Shown: piece after piece, positions 1 through 6,524 of the stretch
Layout of the letters: each line of letters starts with the position of its first letter
Numbering within the stretch: the stretch's first letter is position 1
IMG/VR virus record: IMGVR_UViG_3300030012_001754
Coordinates: 1 to 31,771 of that record
Reading direction: 5' to 3' (one strand)
Length of the DNA stretch: 31,771 bases
Origin: a virus
The notes under the pieces: model-generated
The model's input: only the letters and a program-made list of their open reading frames with translations
What the model was told of the DNA's origin: nothing
The model's database searches: none
Translations under genes and position numbers: made by a program

Positions 1-143
1 AATCCGTAGATGATCCTTGGAATCATTTAGATTGGTCAGAACTTTGTGGGTTAATCATGAGAAATATGGAGGAAAATCTCTTAGAAGACATGGTTAAAGT
101 AAAGTCAAAAGAATTATTAAGCAAGTTAGATTTATTAAGTTAG
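1..143 (+). CDS. 3' end of a gene cut by the left window edge, function unknown
   Basis: A reading frame is open from the left edge (first full codon at position 3) and closes at TAG 141-143, giving 46 visible residues. The visible part is acidic at first (SVDDPWNHLDWSEL) and then forms an amphipathic Lys/Leu-rich helix ending KELLSKLDLLS. It is followed within 5 bases by the next plus-strand start, as expected of the compact gene cluster that follows. The true start is outside the window, although an internal ATG near 57 cannot be excluded. No function can be assigned from this fragment. Confidence 0.6.
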   Translation, partial: SVDDPWNHLDWSELCGLIMRNMEENLLEDMVKVKSKELLSKLDLLS

Positions 144-148
144 AAATT

Positions 149-526
149 ATGGGATATACAAGCGAGGTACATATAGCAGTACCAAAGAAAGCAGAGAAAG
201 AAATGGAGGCACTTTTAACTAAACATAATCTTCTAGCAGATGATGAGTATAGTTATAAGTTTAAAAAGAAACACCACACACAGAGGTGGAAAGAACATAC
301 TAATGGTGTTACTACAGATAAGTCTAAAGATATTATCCTATATCAAGCACTTAGTCTTAAGTGGTATGAAGAATATAAAGATGTTCAATCAATTAGAAGA
401 TTAGTAGAAGAATACGAACCAAGTGGTGCTTGTATTGTATGTGTTGGAGAAGATGATGCAGTACATTCAGCTATAGGAGATTACTATGATGTATTTAATA
501 TATATATGACAGTAGAATTAGTTTAA
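149..526 (+). CDS. Conserved phage-type small protein beginning MGYTSEV, function unknown
   Basis: A 125-residue soluble, mildly acidic protein. Its layout, an MGYTSEVHIAV start, a central LKWYEEYKDVQSI segment and a CVGEDDAVHSAIGDYYDVF segment near the end, reminds me of a family of small phage proteins of unknown role that share an MGY start, a WYE-Y--VQ segment and a VGED segment. That resemblance is from memory and not from a search. There is no signal peptide, membrane segment or catalytic motif. The start lies 5 bases after the preceding stop and has an A/T-rich leader without a Shine-Dalgarno sequence. It is the first complete gene of a run of small early-type genes. Confidence 0.8.
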   Translation: MGYTSEVHIAVPKKAEKEMEALLTKHNLLADDEYSYKFKKKHHTQRWKEHTNGVTTDKSKDIILYQALSLKWYEEYKDVQSIRRLVEEYEPSGACIVCVGEDDAVHSAIGDYYDVFNIYMTVELV

Positions 527-543
527 ACTTAAATTAAATAAAA

Positions 544-1002
544 ATGGAAAACAAGACAATAGATTGGGGTTTTAACGAGAGAGAGCCTCTAAACATAAGA
601 AGTAAGGGGCATCAAGAGTTTCTTATAAATCAATACAATCGCAATAGACCTATTGATGAACAAGTCAAGTCTATGCCAGAATATATTAAAGCCTTAGAGA
701 ATAATGATGTTAAGTATCATGGTATGCGTAGCGTTACAATAACTGAACGCAGAGTATATCATAAGGTAGGTAAGATAACAATTGAACTACCTAAAGACTT
801 ACCATTAGATGAAACTGATGAGTGGCTAGACAATAATAAAGGTAAGTGGGAACAAACATTAGATAATGAGTTTAATGGTGCTACACTTGAGTATGGCTTA
901 GGGTGGAATAACCCATCTTGCGATAATATGTGTGATGAAAGTGCAGACAGAGAAACAAGGTTTTCTATTGATGGAGAAAATTATGGAGGGCATATATTAT
1001 GA
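544..1002 (+). CDS. Acidic hypothetical protein, 152 residues
   Basis: Unrecognised protein with no membrane segment. It has a charged N-terminal half (FNEREPLNIRSKGHQEF) and an Asp/Glu-rich C-terminal half with a short cysteine pair (NPSCDNMCDES) that could bind a metal but is too small to call a zinc finger. The start follows an A-rich leader (AATTAAATAAAA), the usual Bacteroidota pattern. Its stop overlaps the next start by four bases (ATGA at 999-1002), so the two genes are probably translationally coupled. Part of the unknown early-type cluster; a host-takeover role is possible but unsupported by motif. Confidence 0.78.
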   Translation: MENKTIDWGFNEREPLNIRSKGHQEFLINQYNRNRPIDEQVKSMPEYIKALENNDVKYHGMRSVTITERRVYHKVGKITIELPKDLPLDETDEWLDNNKGKWEQTLDNEFNGATLEYGLGWNNPSCDNMCDESADRETRFSIDGENYGGHIL

Positions 1003-1280
1003 GTAAAGTAAAGACAGGAATTTACGATAAACTACAAGGAAAGATGTTCTCATCAGAGATTGATGGTGCTATCAAGTTACACCTTAAAGAGAATGGTTAC
1101 TATACAGATAACCTATGGCATATAAATGATGTAAGGGATAGGTTTGATTGTACTGATGAAGAAGCATATAAAATACTTGATAGAGTTTTATCAAGTGAGT
1201 ACGCAGTAAGTGGTATACATGAGAGTATATCTCAAGTGGCACAAGATGAGTTTAATTTAAAATTTAAAGACAATGAATAA
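999..1280 (+). CDS. Acidic hypothetical protein, 93 residues
   Basis: Unrecognised. The predicted character is helical, with an acidic centre (HINDVRDRFDCTDEEAYKIL) that could be a winged-helix-like or small helical fold; this is only a composition-based guess. By my count there are 18 acidic and 12 basic residues. The ATG overlaps the previous stop (ATGA) and the 3' end overlaps the following gene by 8 bases, so it belongs to a polycistronic block. No catalytic residues, signal peptide or membrane segment are visible. Confidence 0.75.
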   Translation: MSKVKTGIYDKLQGKMFSSEIDGAIKLHLKENGYYTDNLWHINDVRDRFDCTDEEAYKILDRVLSSEYAVSGIHESISQVAQDEFNLKFKDNE

Positions 1281-1563
1281 AACACAATATAAACCAAGCA
1301 GTACAACTTTATCAAAAGGAAATGTGTATATAGATAACTCAATCTTTATGGAGTTTGTAGATGAGATAGCTACTCAGATGACAGAGATAGCATACAAAGG
1401 CAAGGCTACAATAGAGATACAAGATGGTCTATCTGATGACACTTGCATTGTATTCACAGAAGAAGCACAAGACTTTTATAACGAGAGGTACGATGAGGTT
1501 GAGACAATGTTAAACAACACTCTTAGAGTATGTAGTAATAACGAACTAATAAATGACAACTAA
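1273..1563 (+). CDS. Strongly acidic hypothetical protein, 96 residues
   Basis: Unrecognised. By my count it has 18 Asp/Glu against 7 Lys/Arg, a net charge near -11, spread along the chain rather than in one tail. A central stretch (TQMTEIAYKGKATIEIQDG) suggests a mixed helix/strand domain. It overlaps the preceding gene by 8 bases and the next by 11, arguing for coupled translation. The acidity would fit a nucleic-acid-mimic or other host-factor-binding role, which is inference only. Confidence 0.73.
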   Translation: MNKTQYKPSSTTLSKGNVYIDNSIFMEFVDEIATQMTEIAYKGKATIEIQDGLSDDTCIVFTEEAQDFYNERYDEVETMLNNTLRVCSNNELINDN

Positions 1564-1756
1564 CATGGCACTATACGAGGTAGACATAAAATGGTGGGAT
1601 GATCTTTGTGTAGAAACAAAGATAGTCTCTACAAACCCAGCATCTATTAATGATGACACCATCTTTTACACATTTAAAGATGAGGATGAAATAGAAGCGT
1701 TCATGCTTGAAGACCCTATTGGAGAGTTTCGAGTCCTTTCATACCTTGAACTTTAA
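1553..1756 (+). CDS. Very acidic small hypothetical protein, 67 residues
   Basis: Unrecognised. By my count it has 16 acidic and 4 basic residues, net about -12 in 67 residues, with aromatic-rich flanks (YEVDIKWWDDL and IGEFRVLSYLEL). The centre is almost purely acidic (FKDEDEIEAFMLEDP). It overlaps the preceding gene by 11 bases. A second in-frame ATG at codon 5 (MALYEVDIK) is an equally good start. Size and charge resemble small phage proteins that imitate DNA, but no specific family is recognised. Confidence 0.68.
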   Translation: MTTNMALYEVDIKWWDDLCVETKIVSTNPASINDDTIFYTFKDEDEIEAFMLEDPIGEFRVLSYLEL

Positions 1757-2003
1757 GGGTATGATAGTGAACTTTGACAAACACCCTTGGGTACATCAAG
1801 GAAATATTAACAAAGTAAAAAAACTAATTATGAGTAGTGAAGAATTTAACCTAGCAAGGATAGAAACCTTAGAGAAAGAAATGAAAAGACTTAAAGATTT
1901 GATAAAAGAAAAAGAAGACACCTTAGCCTTAGAGAGGCAAAGAAATAGGGAGATGGTAACTGAAATGGAAGTAGAACTAGATAAATTTAGAGAAGATGAT
2001 TAG
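1707..2003 (+). CDS. Coiled-coil hypothetical protein, start uncertain
   Basis: The C-terminal half is a clear charged heptad-type coiled coil (for example RIETLEKEMKRLKDLIKEK), so this is probably an oligomerising or adaptor protein; no family is recognised. Three starts are possible. The ATG at 1707 overlaps the previous gene by 50 bases and makes 98 residues. The ATG at 1761 starts just after the previous stop and makes 80 residues. The ATG at 1830 has the most typical A-rich leader (AAAAAAACTAATT) and makes 57 residues, covering exactly the coiled coil. I favour 1761 or 1830. The 3' end overlaps the next gene by 8 bases. Confidence 0.65.
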   Translation: MKTLLESFESFHTLNFKGMIVNFDKHPWVHQGNINKVKKLIMSSEEFNLARIETLEKEMKRLKDLIKEKEDTLALERQRNREMVTEMEVELDKFREDD

Positions 2004-2397
2004 AGTTAATGGAGTTGTACAGATTGGAAGTATAGACATAAATGATATGTGGATTGATGGTAAGCAAGATTGTTGTACTGAGTATAAACACTATATGAGG
2101 TTGGAAAGAAAATATATAAGAAAACTATACGAAGATCTTAGACAAGTAGCTTTAGATATAAAAGGTAAAGATGGATTTAAAGGAGGTCCTGATCAGATTG
2201 AGGGAAGAATTGACTATCTTGTACAGACAATACAAAGTAATTTTAGTGTCAAAGACTTAAAAGAGTTAATGGTAGGTAAACATTCTTTGGTGGAATTTAT
2301 TATAAAAGCAAATGCAATACGAAAAAGAAATATTGAACAATCTCCTCAAGGAATTAGGCTTAGTTCAAAAAATAAACGACAGAATAAAGCCAAATAA
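1996..2397 (+). CDS. Hypothetical protein, 133 residues
   Basis: Unrecognised. A short N-terminal strand region is followed by a long helical, Arg/Lys/Glu-rich central part (YMRLERKYIRKLYEDLRQVA) and a basic tail. The last ~29 codons (from about 2312) overlap the next gene in another frame, and that part is low in complexity and basic (RLSSKNKRQNKAK), which suggests either a genuinely overprinted disordered tail or a C-terminus extended by drift. It overlaps the preceding gene by 8 bases. No catalytic motif or membrane segment. Confidence 0.68.
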   Translation: MIRVNGVVQIGSIDINDMWIDGKQDCCTEYKHYMRLERKYIRKLYEDLRQVALDIKGKDGFKGGPDQIEGRIDYLVQTIQSNFSVKDLKELMVGKHSLVEFIIKANAIRKRNIEQSPQGIRLSSKNKRQNKAK

Positions 2398-2674
2398 ACA
2401 CCCATACATGAAGATTCTTGAGAAGTCTTTAAAAAGGAATAAGGTAAACTACGCTTACTTTCCTTGGACTGATAGCCTTGCTATAACTCAAGTAGATTTT
2501 GGGGAACATATATCTTTATCTCACACACTTATGATGCCATCTAAGAATGGTATAAGTGTTGTAATGATGATGAATAATAAAGATAAAGCAGAAGAAATAA
2601 TGAGTGAGATGTGTGATAGCCTAGATTACATAATACCTGATCATATACCTTATGACATAATGGGCATCATGTAA
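2312..2674 (+). CDS. Hypothetical protein, 120 residues
   Basis: Unrecognised. It has an N-terminal helical stretch (EKEILNNLLKELGLVQKIND) and a second half with hydrophobic strands and Met-rich segments (TLMMPSKNGISVVMMMNN) ending in an acidic stretch. Starting at 2312 it overlaps the preceding gene by 86 bases, unusually long for this cluster. An internal ATG at 2408 would remove the overlap, but the N-terminal 32 residues look like real protein, so I keep the longer form. It is the last gene before the intergenic promoter of the recombination module. Confidence 0.65.
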   Translation: MQYEKEILNNLLKELGLVQKINDRIKPNKHPYMKILEKSLKRNKVNYAYFPWTDSLAITQVDFGEHISLSHTLMMPSKNGISVVMMMNNKDKAEEIMSEMCDSLDYIIPDHIPYDIMGIM

Positions 2675-2717
2675 AATAATAATAAAAAAAATTAGCAGAT
2701 TATATAAAATAATTTAC

Positions 2718-2725
2718 TATATTTG
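2718..2725 (+). promoter_or_regulatory. Bacteroidota-type -7 promoter motif TATATTTG
   Basis: A perfect TAnnTTTG motif lies in the 85-base AT-rich gap before the erf-like gene, 34 bases from its ATG. A weak upstream partner (TTAG at 2692-2695) stands where the -33 box would be, with 22 bases between. The following leader ends in AACCAAAAAAATG, a typical Bacteroidota start context. It would drive the recombination and replication genes. Motif occurrence by chance in AT-rich DNA is common, so its intergenic position is the main support. Confidence 0.6.
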
Positions 2726-2759
2726 TATCAGAAATTTAATTTAATCAAAAACCAAAAAA

Positions 2760-3332
2760 ATGGAAAAGTCAGAAACTATTGGCAAGTTAACCCTTGCCTT
2801 ATCAAAGGTGCAGTCTCAATTAAGACCTGCTAAAGAAAACTCAAAGAACCCTTTTTTCAAGTCAAGCTATGCCGATCTAGGATCAGTATGGGACTCTGTT
2901 CGTAAGCTACTAGCAGAAAATGAACTTGCTATAATTCAGATGCCTACAGATGTGGGTGGTGTAACAACGATATTATCTCACTCTAGTGGAGAGTATCTAG
3001 CGTCTACTTGCTATATACCAGCAAAGGAAGACGCTCATGGTGTTGGTTCTGCTATATCTTACGCTAGAAGATACGCACTAGCATCGTTTGTAGGTGTTAT
3101 AACAGGAGATGATGATGATGGTAATATGGCAGTGAAGGGTAAATCTAATAAAGTTACTGCTAAAACTACATCTAAGCCTAAGCTAACTGACTCTCAGTAT
3201 AAGGGTATGATGAAGGCTATTGAAGATGGTAAAGGTAGTGTTGTTGAGCAGAAGATGGGTGGCTACACTCTAACTAAAACTCAACAAGATAACCTTAATA
3301 AAGTCCTTAAGTTATCTAAAACTTTAATGTAA
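2760..3332 (+). CDS. erf: ERF-family single-strand annealing protein
   Basis: Phage recombinase that would anneal complementary single strands, in the same functional class as P22 Erf and lambda Beta. Visible ERF hallmarks are an N-terminal helical region (about 1-25), a PFFKSSYADLGSVWDSV block (31-47), the strand-rich middle with LSHSSGEYL (72-80), and the diagnostic GSAISYARRYALASF (96-110) followed by GDDDDGN (116-122). The C-terminal part (from ~125) is a Lys/Thr linker and a small helical segment, as in other ERF proteins. At 190 residues it is close to the usual family length. The gene is followed after one base by a RecE-like exonuclease, the classical exonuclease/annealing pair, in the order annealing protein then exonuclease. 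The promoter at 2718 is directly upstream. Confidence 0.93.
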   Translation: MEKSETIGKLTLALSKVQSQLRPAKENSKNPFFKSSYADLGSVWDSVRKLLAENELAIIQMPTDVGGVTTILSHSSGEYLASTCYIPAKEDAHGVGSAISYARRYALASFVGVITGDDDDGNMAVKGKSNKVTAKTTSKPKLTDSQYKGMMKAIEDGKGSVVEQKMGGYTLTKTQQDNLNKVLKLSKTLM

Positions 3333-3333
3333 G

Positions 3334-4101
3334 ATGAGTTTAGATAATTTTATAAAGAAGTTAGTTGATGACTCTTTTTATTACTCTGACTACGAGTTTG
3401 TAACGAACTCGCAGTTGGGGTTAATAAAACAAGATGTCAGAACTTATAAGATGATGAGGGACAATCCTGACTTAAGAAAGGAAACGCTTCCTATGATATT
3501 TGGTAGGGCTTATCACGTTGCTATGCTTGAACCTAATGAGTTTAATCAGAAAGTAAAAGTATTTGACTCAACTACGAGGACTACTAAAGGTTTTAAAGAG
3601 TTTAAGGCTGATAACCCTAAAGCACCTACTATAATATTGCAGAAGGAGTATGATAAGATAATGAGGATGCAAGATGTTTTATTCTCTCATAGTGAGGTCA
3701 CTGATCTTCTTCAGTCTGAGGGTGAGAGGGAAATAGCTAACGCTTGGCAAGATGATGATACAGGAGTGTTTTGTAAGGGTAAAGCTGATTACAGAAATAG
3801 TAAGACTCTTATAGACCTTAAGACTACTGCAGATGGCAGTCATTGGGGGTTTTCTAACTCTTGTAAGAGATATGGGTACGATAGACAATCAGCCTTCTAT
3901 ATGGATGGGTTTGATTGTGATGAGTTTGTATTTATAACTCAAGAGAAAGAAGAGCCATACAATGTATCTATATTTTATGCTGGTCAAGATTTTTTAGATA
4001 GAGGAAGGGAAGAGTATAAGTACCTATTAGATACATACAGAAGATTCTTTATAGATAATGAGGAATCTATTGATGAACATTTAATTATGGAAACATTATG
4101 A
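3334..4101 (+). CDS. PD-(D/E)XK exonuclease, DUF3799/RecE-like
   Basis: Likely the 5'-3' exonuclease partner of the adjacent ERF protein, resecting DNA ends so that the annealing protein can load. It shows the order typical of the DUF3799 (exodeoxyribonuclease VIII-like) domain: FGRAYHVAMLEP (56-67) with a conserved His, SEGEREIANAW (128-138), GKADY (149-153) with Asp152, LIDLKTT (159-165) with Asp161 and Lys163 as the D-x-K active-site pair, and YDRQSAFYMDGF (182-193). The 255-residue length suits the isolated nuclease domain and not the much longer E. coli RecE. It overlaps the following HTH gene by four bases (ATGA). Confidence 0.9.
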   Translation: MSLDNFIKKLVDDSFYYSDYEFVTNSQLGLIKQDVRTYKMMRDNPDLRKETLPMIFGRAYHVAMLEPNEFNQKVKVFDSTTRTTKGFKEFKADNPKAPTIILQKEYDKIMRMQDVLFSHSEVTDLLQSEGEREIANAWQDDDTGVFCKGKADYRNSKTLIDLKTTADGSHWGFSNSCKRYGYDRQSAFYMDGFDCDEFVFITQEKEEPYNVSIFYAGQDFLDRGREEYKYLLDTYRRFFIDNEESIDEHLIMETL

Positions 4102-4307
4102 CATTAAAAGATAAGATGGAGGAGGAGCGTGTAAGCGTTAATTGGCTATCACAAAGACTAGGGTTAAGCAGATCTACCCTAATAAAGTATTTAAGATCTC
4201 CTGATGAGTTTAAGGTTAAACACGTCAAAAAGATTGCTAAATACTTACATATAACAGAAAGAGATGCAATAGTTAATTATTTTATTAAAAACCAAAATTA
4301 TGAGTAA
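4098..4307 (+). CDS. Small helix-turn-helix protein (Cro/C1-like)
   Basis: A 69-residue protein dominated by one helix-turn-helix: SVNWLSQRLGLSRSTLIKYL (13-32) has the Ala/Gly-turn-Ser-recognition-helix layout of the Cro/C1/XRE superfamily, followed by two short helices (FKVKHVKKIAKYLHITERDA). Such proteins bind operator DNA as dimers; here it could regulate the recombination genes or act as a replication accessory protein. It is coupled to the nuclease gene on its left (ATGA) and overlaps the SSB-like gene on its right by 8 bases. No operator palindrome is evident nearby. Confidence 0.82.
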   Translation: MTLKDKMEEERVSVNWLSQRLGLSRSTLIKYLRSPDEFKVKHVKKIAKYLHITERDAIVNYFIKNQNYE

Positions 4308-4569
4308 CAAGACAGAAAAAATCTACGTTGGAAATGGTGTAGAAAAATTTGATGGAGGCTTAGTAGAGTTTTCAGTAAACCTTACAAAGTTGAAGTCTCA
4401 AGCAGGGGAACACATATTTCCTGGGACAGATGGAGACAAGTACATTAAGTTGAAGGTTGTTAAGAAACGTGAGGCAGATCAGTATGGTAAAACTCACTAT
4501 GTCGAAGTTGATACCTTTAAACCTGAGTCTAAGAAGGTAGAGCCTGTAGGTGACGACTTACCATTTTAG
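4300..4569 (+). CDS. Small putative ssDNA-binding protein with SSB-type tail
   Basis: An 89-residue protein with strand-rich composition (VEFSVNLTKL, DKYIKLKVVKKREADQYGKT) and the C-terminus GDDLPF. The acidic tip ending Pro-Phe is the signature of bacterial SSB tails (DDDIPF in E. coli), which recruit replication and repair proteins. The body is shorter than a classical OB-fold SSB and shows no clear OB motif, so the single-strand-binding role is inferred from the tail and the position between the exonuclease/annealing genes and the helicase-loader/helicase genes. A strong hairpin terminator follows directly. Confidence 0.7.
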   Translation: MSNKTEKIYVGNGVEKFDGGLVEFSVNLTKLKSQAGEHIFPGTDGDKYIKLKVVKKREADQYGKTHYVEVDTFKPESKKVEPVGDDLPF

Positions 4570-4573
4570 TATT

Positions 4574-4603
4574 AAGGGAGGGGGAGTAATCCCCTCCTTT
4601 TTT
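4574..4603 (+). terminator. Rho-independent terminator after the SSB-like gene
   Basis: Stem GGAGGGG (4577-4583) pairs with CCCCTCC (4591-4597) around a seven-base loop, extended by weaker pairs to positions 4574/4600, and is followed by TTTTTT (4598-4603). It sits 5 bases after the stop codon. The genes on its right probably need readthrough or their own start, although no clear TAnnTTTG is present in the 57-base gap. Confidence 0.8.
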
Positions 4604-4622
4604 AACCTTAACCAAAAAAAAC
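4577..4622 (+). repeat. Hairpin-plus-leader cassette, copy 1
   Basis: The hairpin arm CCCCTCC, the T-run and the leader TTAACC followed by A-tract (4591-4622) recur with small indels at 10363-10391, where they again follow a GGAGGG hairpin arm. In this copy the cassette leads straight into a start codon at 4627. See the second copy. Confidence 0.6.
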
Positions 4623-4626
4623 TACC

Positions 4627-5121
4627 ATGAAGTATAGAATTTCAGACACAGATATAATAAACCTAGATAAGGTAGATTTCATAGAGGTAGATGCTAACTC
4701 TATAAAATTTCACGTAGGTTCTTCAGAGTACCAATCTTTTTATAATAACGAGATGGAGGCTGTGTGCGTTTTTAATAATATAAACGAACACGTATCATCA
4801 AAAGATATTAGGTTTTACAAAGGCAGTAAGCCTCAGACTGAAGCTGAAAGAAAAGAAAAAGCCTTCGAGATGTTTTGGAATCTTTATGATTACAGAAAGG
4901 ATATGGTAAAGACAAGGAAAACATTTATGAATCTTACCATTACTGAAATGGGTAAAGCTATAAATGGTGTTAAGGACTATGTTGAGTCAACTCCAGATAA
5001 AAGTTACAGAAAGTTTCCTAGAACTTGGCTTAACTCTAAGGGATGGGAAGATGAGGTTAAGGTAGATAAAAAGAAAACTAACAGGTACGTTAAACCAAAA
5101 TACATCACAGATGAAAGATAA
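4627..5121 (+). CDS. Putative replisome organizer / helicase loader
   Basis: The C-terminal half reads like the common domain of phage replication-initiation proteins and loaders: AFEMFWNLYDYRKDMVKTRK (79-98), MNLT (101-104), then YVESTPDKSYRKFPRTWLN (118-136) and GWEDE (139-143). Members of that group carry a [F-x-x-[FM]-W-x-x-Y-x-x-[RK]] start and an FP-T-(W/Y)LN end, and are usually encoded next to a replicative helicase, as here (10-base overlap with the DnaB-like gene). The N-terminal 65 residues are a separate strand-rich domain that I do not recognise. No Walker motif is present, so it is not a DnaC-type ATPase. Start ATG follows an A-tract leader (ACCAAAAAAAACTACC). Confidence 0.72.
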   Translation: MKYRISDTDIINLDKVDFIEVDANSIKFHVGSSEYQSFYNNEMEAVCVFNNINEHVSSKDIRFYKGSKPQTEAERKEKAFEMFWNLYDYRKDMVKTRKTFMNLTITEMGKAINGVKDYVESTPDKSYRKFPRTWLNSKGWEDEVKVDKKKTNRYVKPKYITDER

Positions 5122-6433
5122 TTCAGAGATGGAGCAGATGCTTCTTGGTCGTATAATGTCGTACCCTAAAGAGTACTACGATAACCATAGCCTCATATCT
5201 AAAGATATATTCAGAGATCCTTTAAATAAAAAAATCTACTCAATAGTATCAGATAGGTTAGATAAGGGTAACAAGTTAGATATAGTTGTTCTATCTTCTT
5301 TAATTAAAGACTCGTTAGCTGACTATAGGATTGCTGAGTGTTACGCTAAAGATTTTAGCCATCATGACACTAAGCATATGGTCTTATACTTATCTTCAGA
5401 GGAGAAGAAGGTGAGGCTCAAGAAGGTAGTGGAGATGACTAATAATAAGATAAACAAAGGGGATGATCTTTTTGAGACCTTAGAGTTTATAGAGTCAGAG
5501 ATAAAAATTATATCTGATGTTAGGGATAGCGATATGCCTGATATAAAGAAGCAGTTAAAGGTGTTGCATGACGATATACAGAGAAGGATGTCTTCAGATG
5601 ACATGGTTGGTCTACCTACAGGTTTTCAATCTGTAGATAAGTTTACAGGAGGATGGCAAGAGACAGACTTTATTGTGATAGGTGGTGCCTCATCTATGGG
5701 TAAGACATCACTTGGTTTATCTTTCTGTTATAACTGTGCTAAAGCTGGAGTCCCTTCTGCTATATTCTCATACGAGATGGGGGATACACAACTATTACAA
5801 AGGTTAGTATCCTTAGAGAGCCTTGTAAACAATAGATATATAATGAAGGGAACACTTCAAGATGATGAGCTTAAGAGGGTTGATATGGCTATTGGTAAAT
5901 TAGAAAACACAACATTATTTATAGATGAGTGTAAGGACTCTTCATTAAGGTACTTACTTAACAAAATTCGTCAGTACGTTATAACAAAACAGGTTAAGTT
6001 TGTATTGGTAGATTATCTTCAACTTGTTAAGGGTAGTGGTAGTTCTAGAGAGCAAGAGGTAGCGTTAGTGGCTCGTGAACTTAAGAATATAGCTAAAGAG
6101 CTTAACATTACTGTTGTTGCTCTATCTCAACTTAGTAGAGGTGTAGAGAGGAAGGAAGGGTGTAGACCTGGACTCTCAGATCTTAGAGAGAGTGGAGAGA
6201 TCGAACAAGCTTCAGATATTGTTATGCTCGTGTATAGACCAGAATACTATGGTATAATGCAGGATGATAGTGGAAATAATACTGAAGGCTTGGTAGACCT
6301 TATCTTTGCTAAGGGTAGAAATATAGGTACAGGAACGTTACCCCTTAAGTTTCAAAAGGAGTATACTAGGTTTAGTGACCCTAATGACTTTGATAGTAAG
6401 TTTACATCAGTCAATCCTAACTCAGCTTTCTAG
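5111..6433 (+). CDS. dnaB: DnaB-type replicative DNA helicase
   Basis: Hexameric 5'-3' replicative helicase. The N-terminal helical domain (about 1-130, beginning SEMEQMLLGRIM) resembles the DnaB primase-interaction domain; the RecA-like motor follows LPTGFQSVDKFTGGW (168-182). Walker A is GGASSMGKTS (191-200), Walker B is VLVDYLQLV (298-306), and the DnaB-specific motifs ALSQLSRGVERK (337-348) and SDLRESGEIEQASDIVML (356-373) are intact. The chain is 440 residues, slightly shorter than the ~470 of E. coli DnaB. No separate primase is seen in the window. The start overlaps the putative loader gene by 11 bases, indicating coupled production of loader and helicase. Confidence 0.96.
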   Translation: MKDNSEMEQMLLGRIMSYPKEYYDNHSLISKDIFRDPLNKKIYSIVSDRLDKGNKLDIVVLSSLIKDSLADYRIAECYAKDFSHHDTKHMVLYLSSEEKKVRLKKVVEMTNNKINKGDDLFETLEFIESEIKIISDVRDSDMPDIKKQLKVLHDDIQRRMSSDDMVGLPTGFQSVDKFTGGWQETDFIVIGGASSMGKTSLGLSFCYNCAKAGVPSAIFSYEMGDTQLLQRLVSLESLVNNRYIMKGTLQDDELKRVDMAIGKLENTTLFIDECKDSSLRYLLNKIRQYVITKQVKFVLVDYLQLVKGSGSSREQEVALVARELKNIAKELNITVVALSQLSRGVERKEGCRPGLSDLRESGEIEQASDIVMLVYRPEYYGIMQDDSGNNTEGLVDLIFAKGRNIGTGTLPLKFQKEYTRFSDPNDFDSKFTSVNPNSAF

Positions 6434-6437
6434 GGTT

Positions 6438-6524
6438 ATGGGTGTAACATTTATAGTAGAATTTTTAATAGGGGTTATTTTTATTATTTGGTTTATAGAG
6501 GAGGCAATAAATAGATTGTTATGA
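6438..6524 (+). CDS. 28-residue single-pass membrane microprotein
   Basis: An ATG at 6438, four bases after the helicase stop, opens a 28-codon frame ending at TGA 6522-6524, which overlaps the next ATG (6521) in an ATGA junction. The peptide starts MGVTFIVEFLIGVIFIIWF, an almost uninterrupted hydrophobic stretch, and ends with a short charged tail (IEEAINRLL). It is therefore predicted to be a one-pass inner-membrane peptide. Placement between replication genes suggests membrane tethering of the replisome or a role in lysis or superinfection exclusion; none is demonstrable. The precise fit into the gap with an ATGA junction supports real translation. Confidence 0.66.
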   Translation: MGVTFIVEFLIGVIFIIWFIEEAINRLL

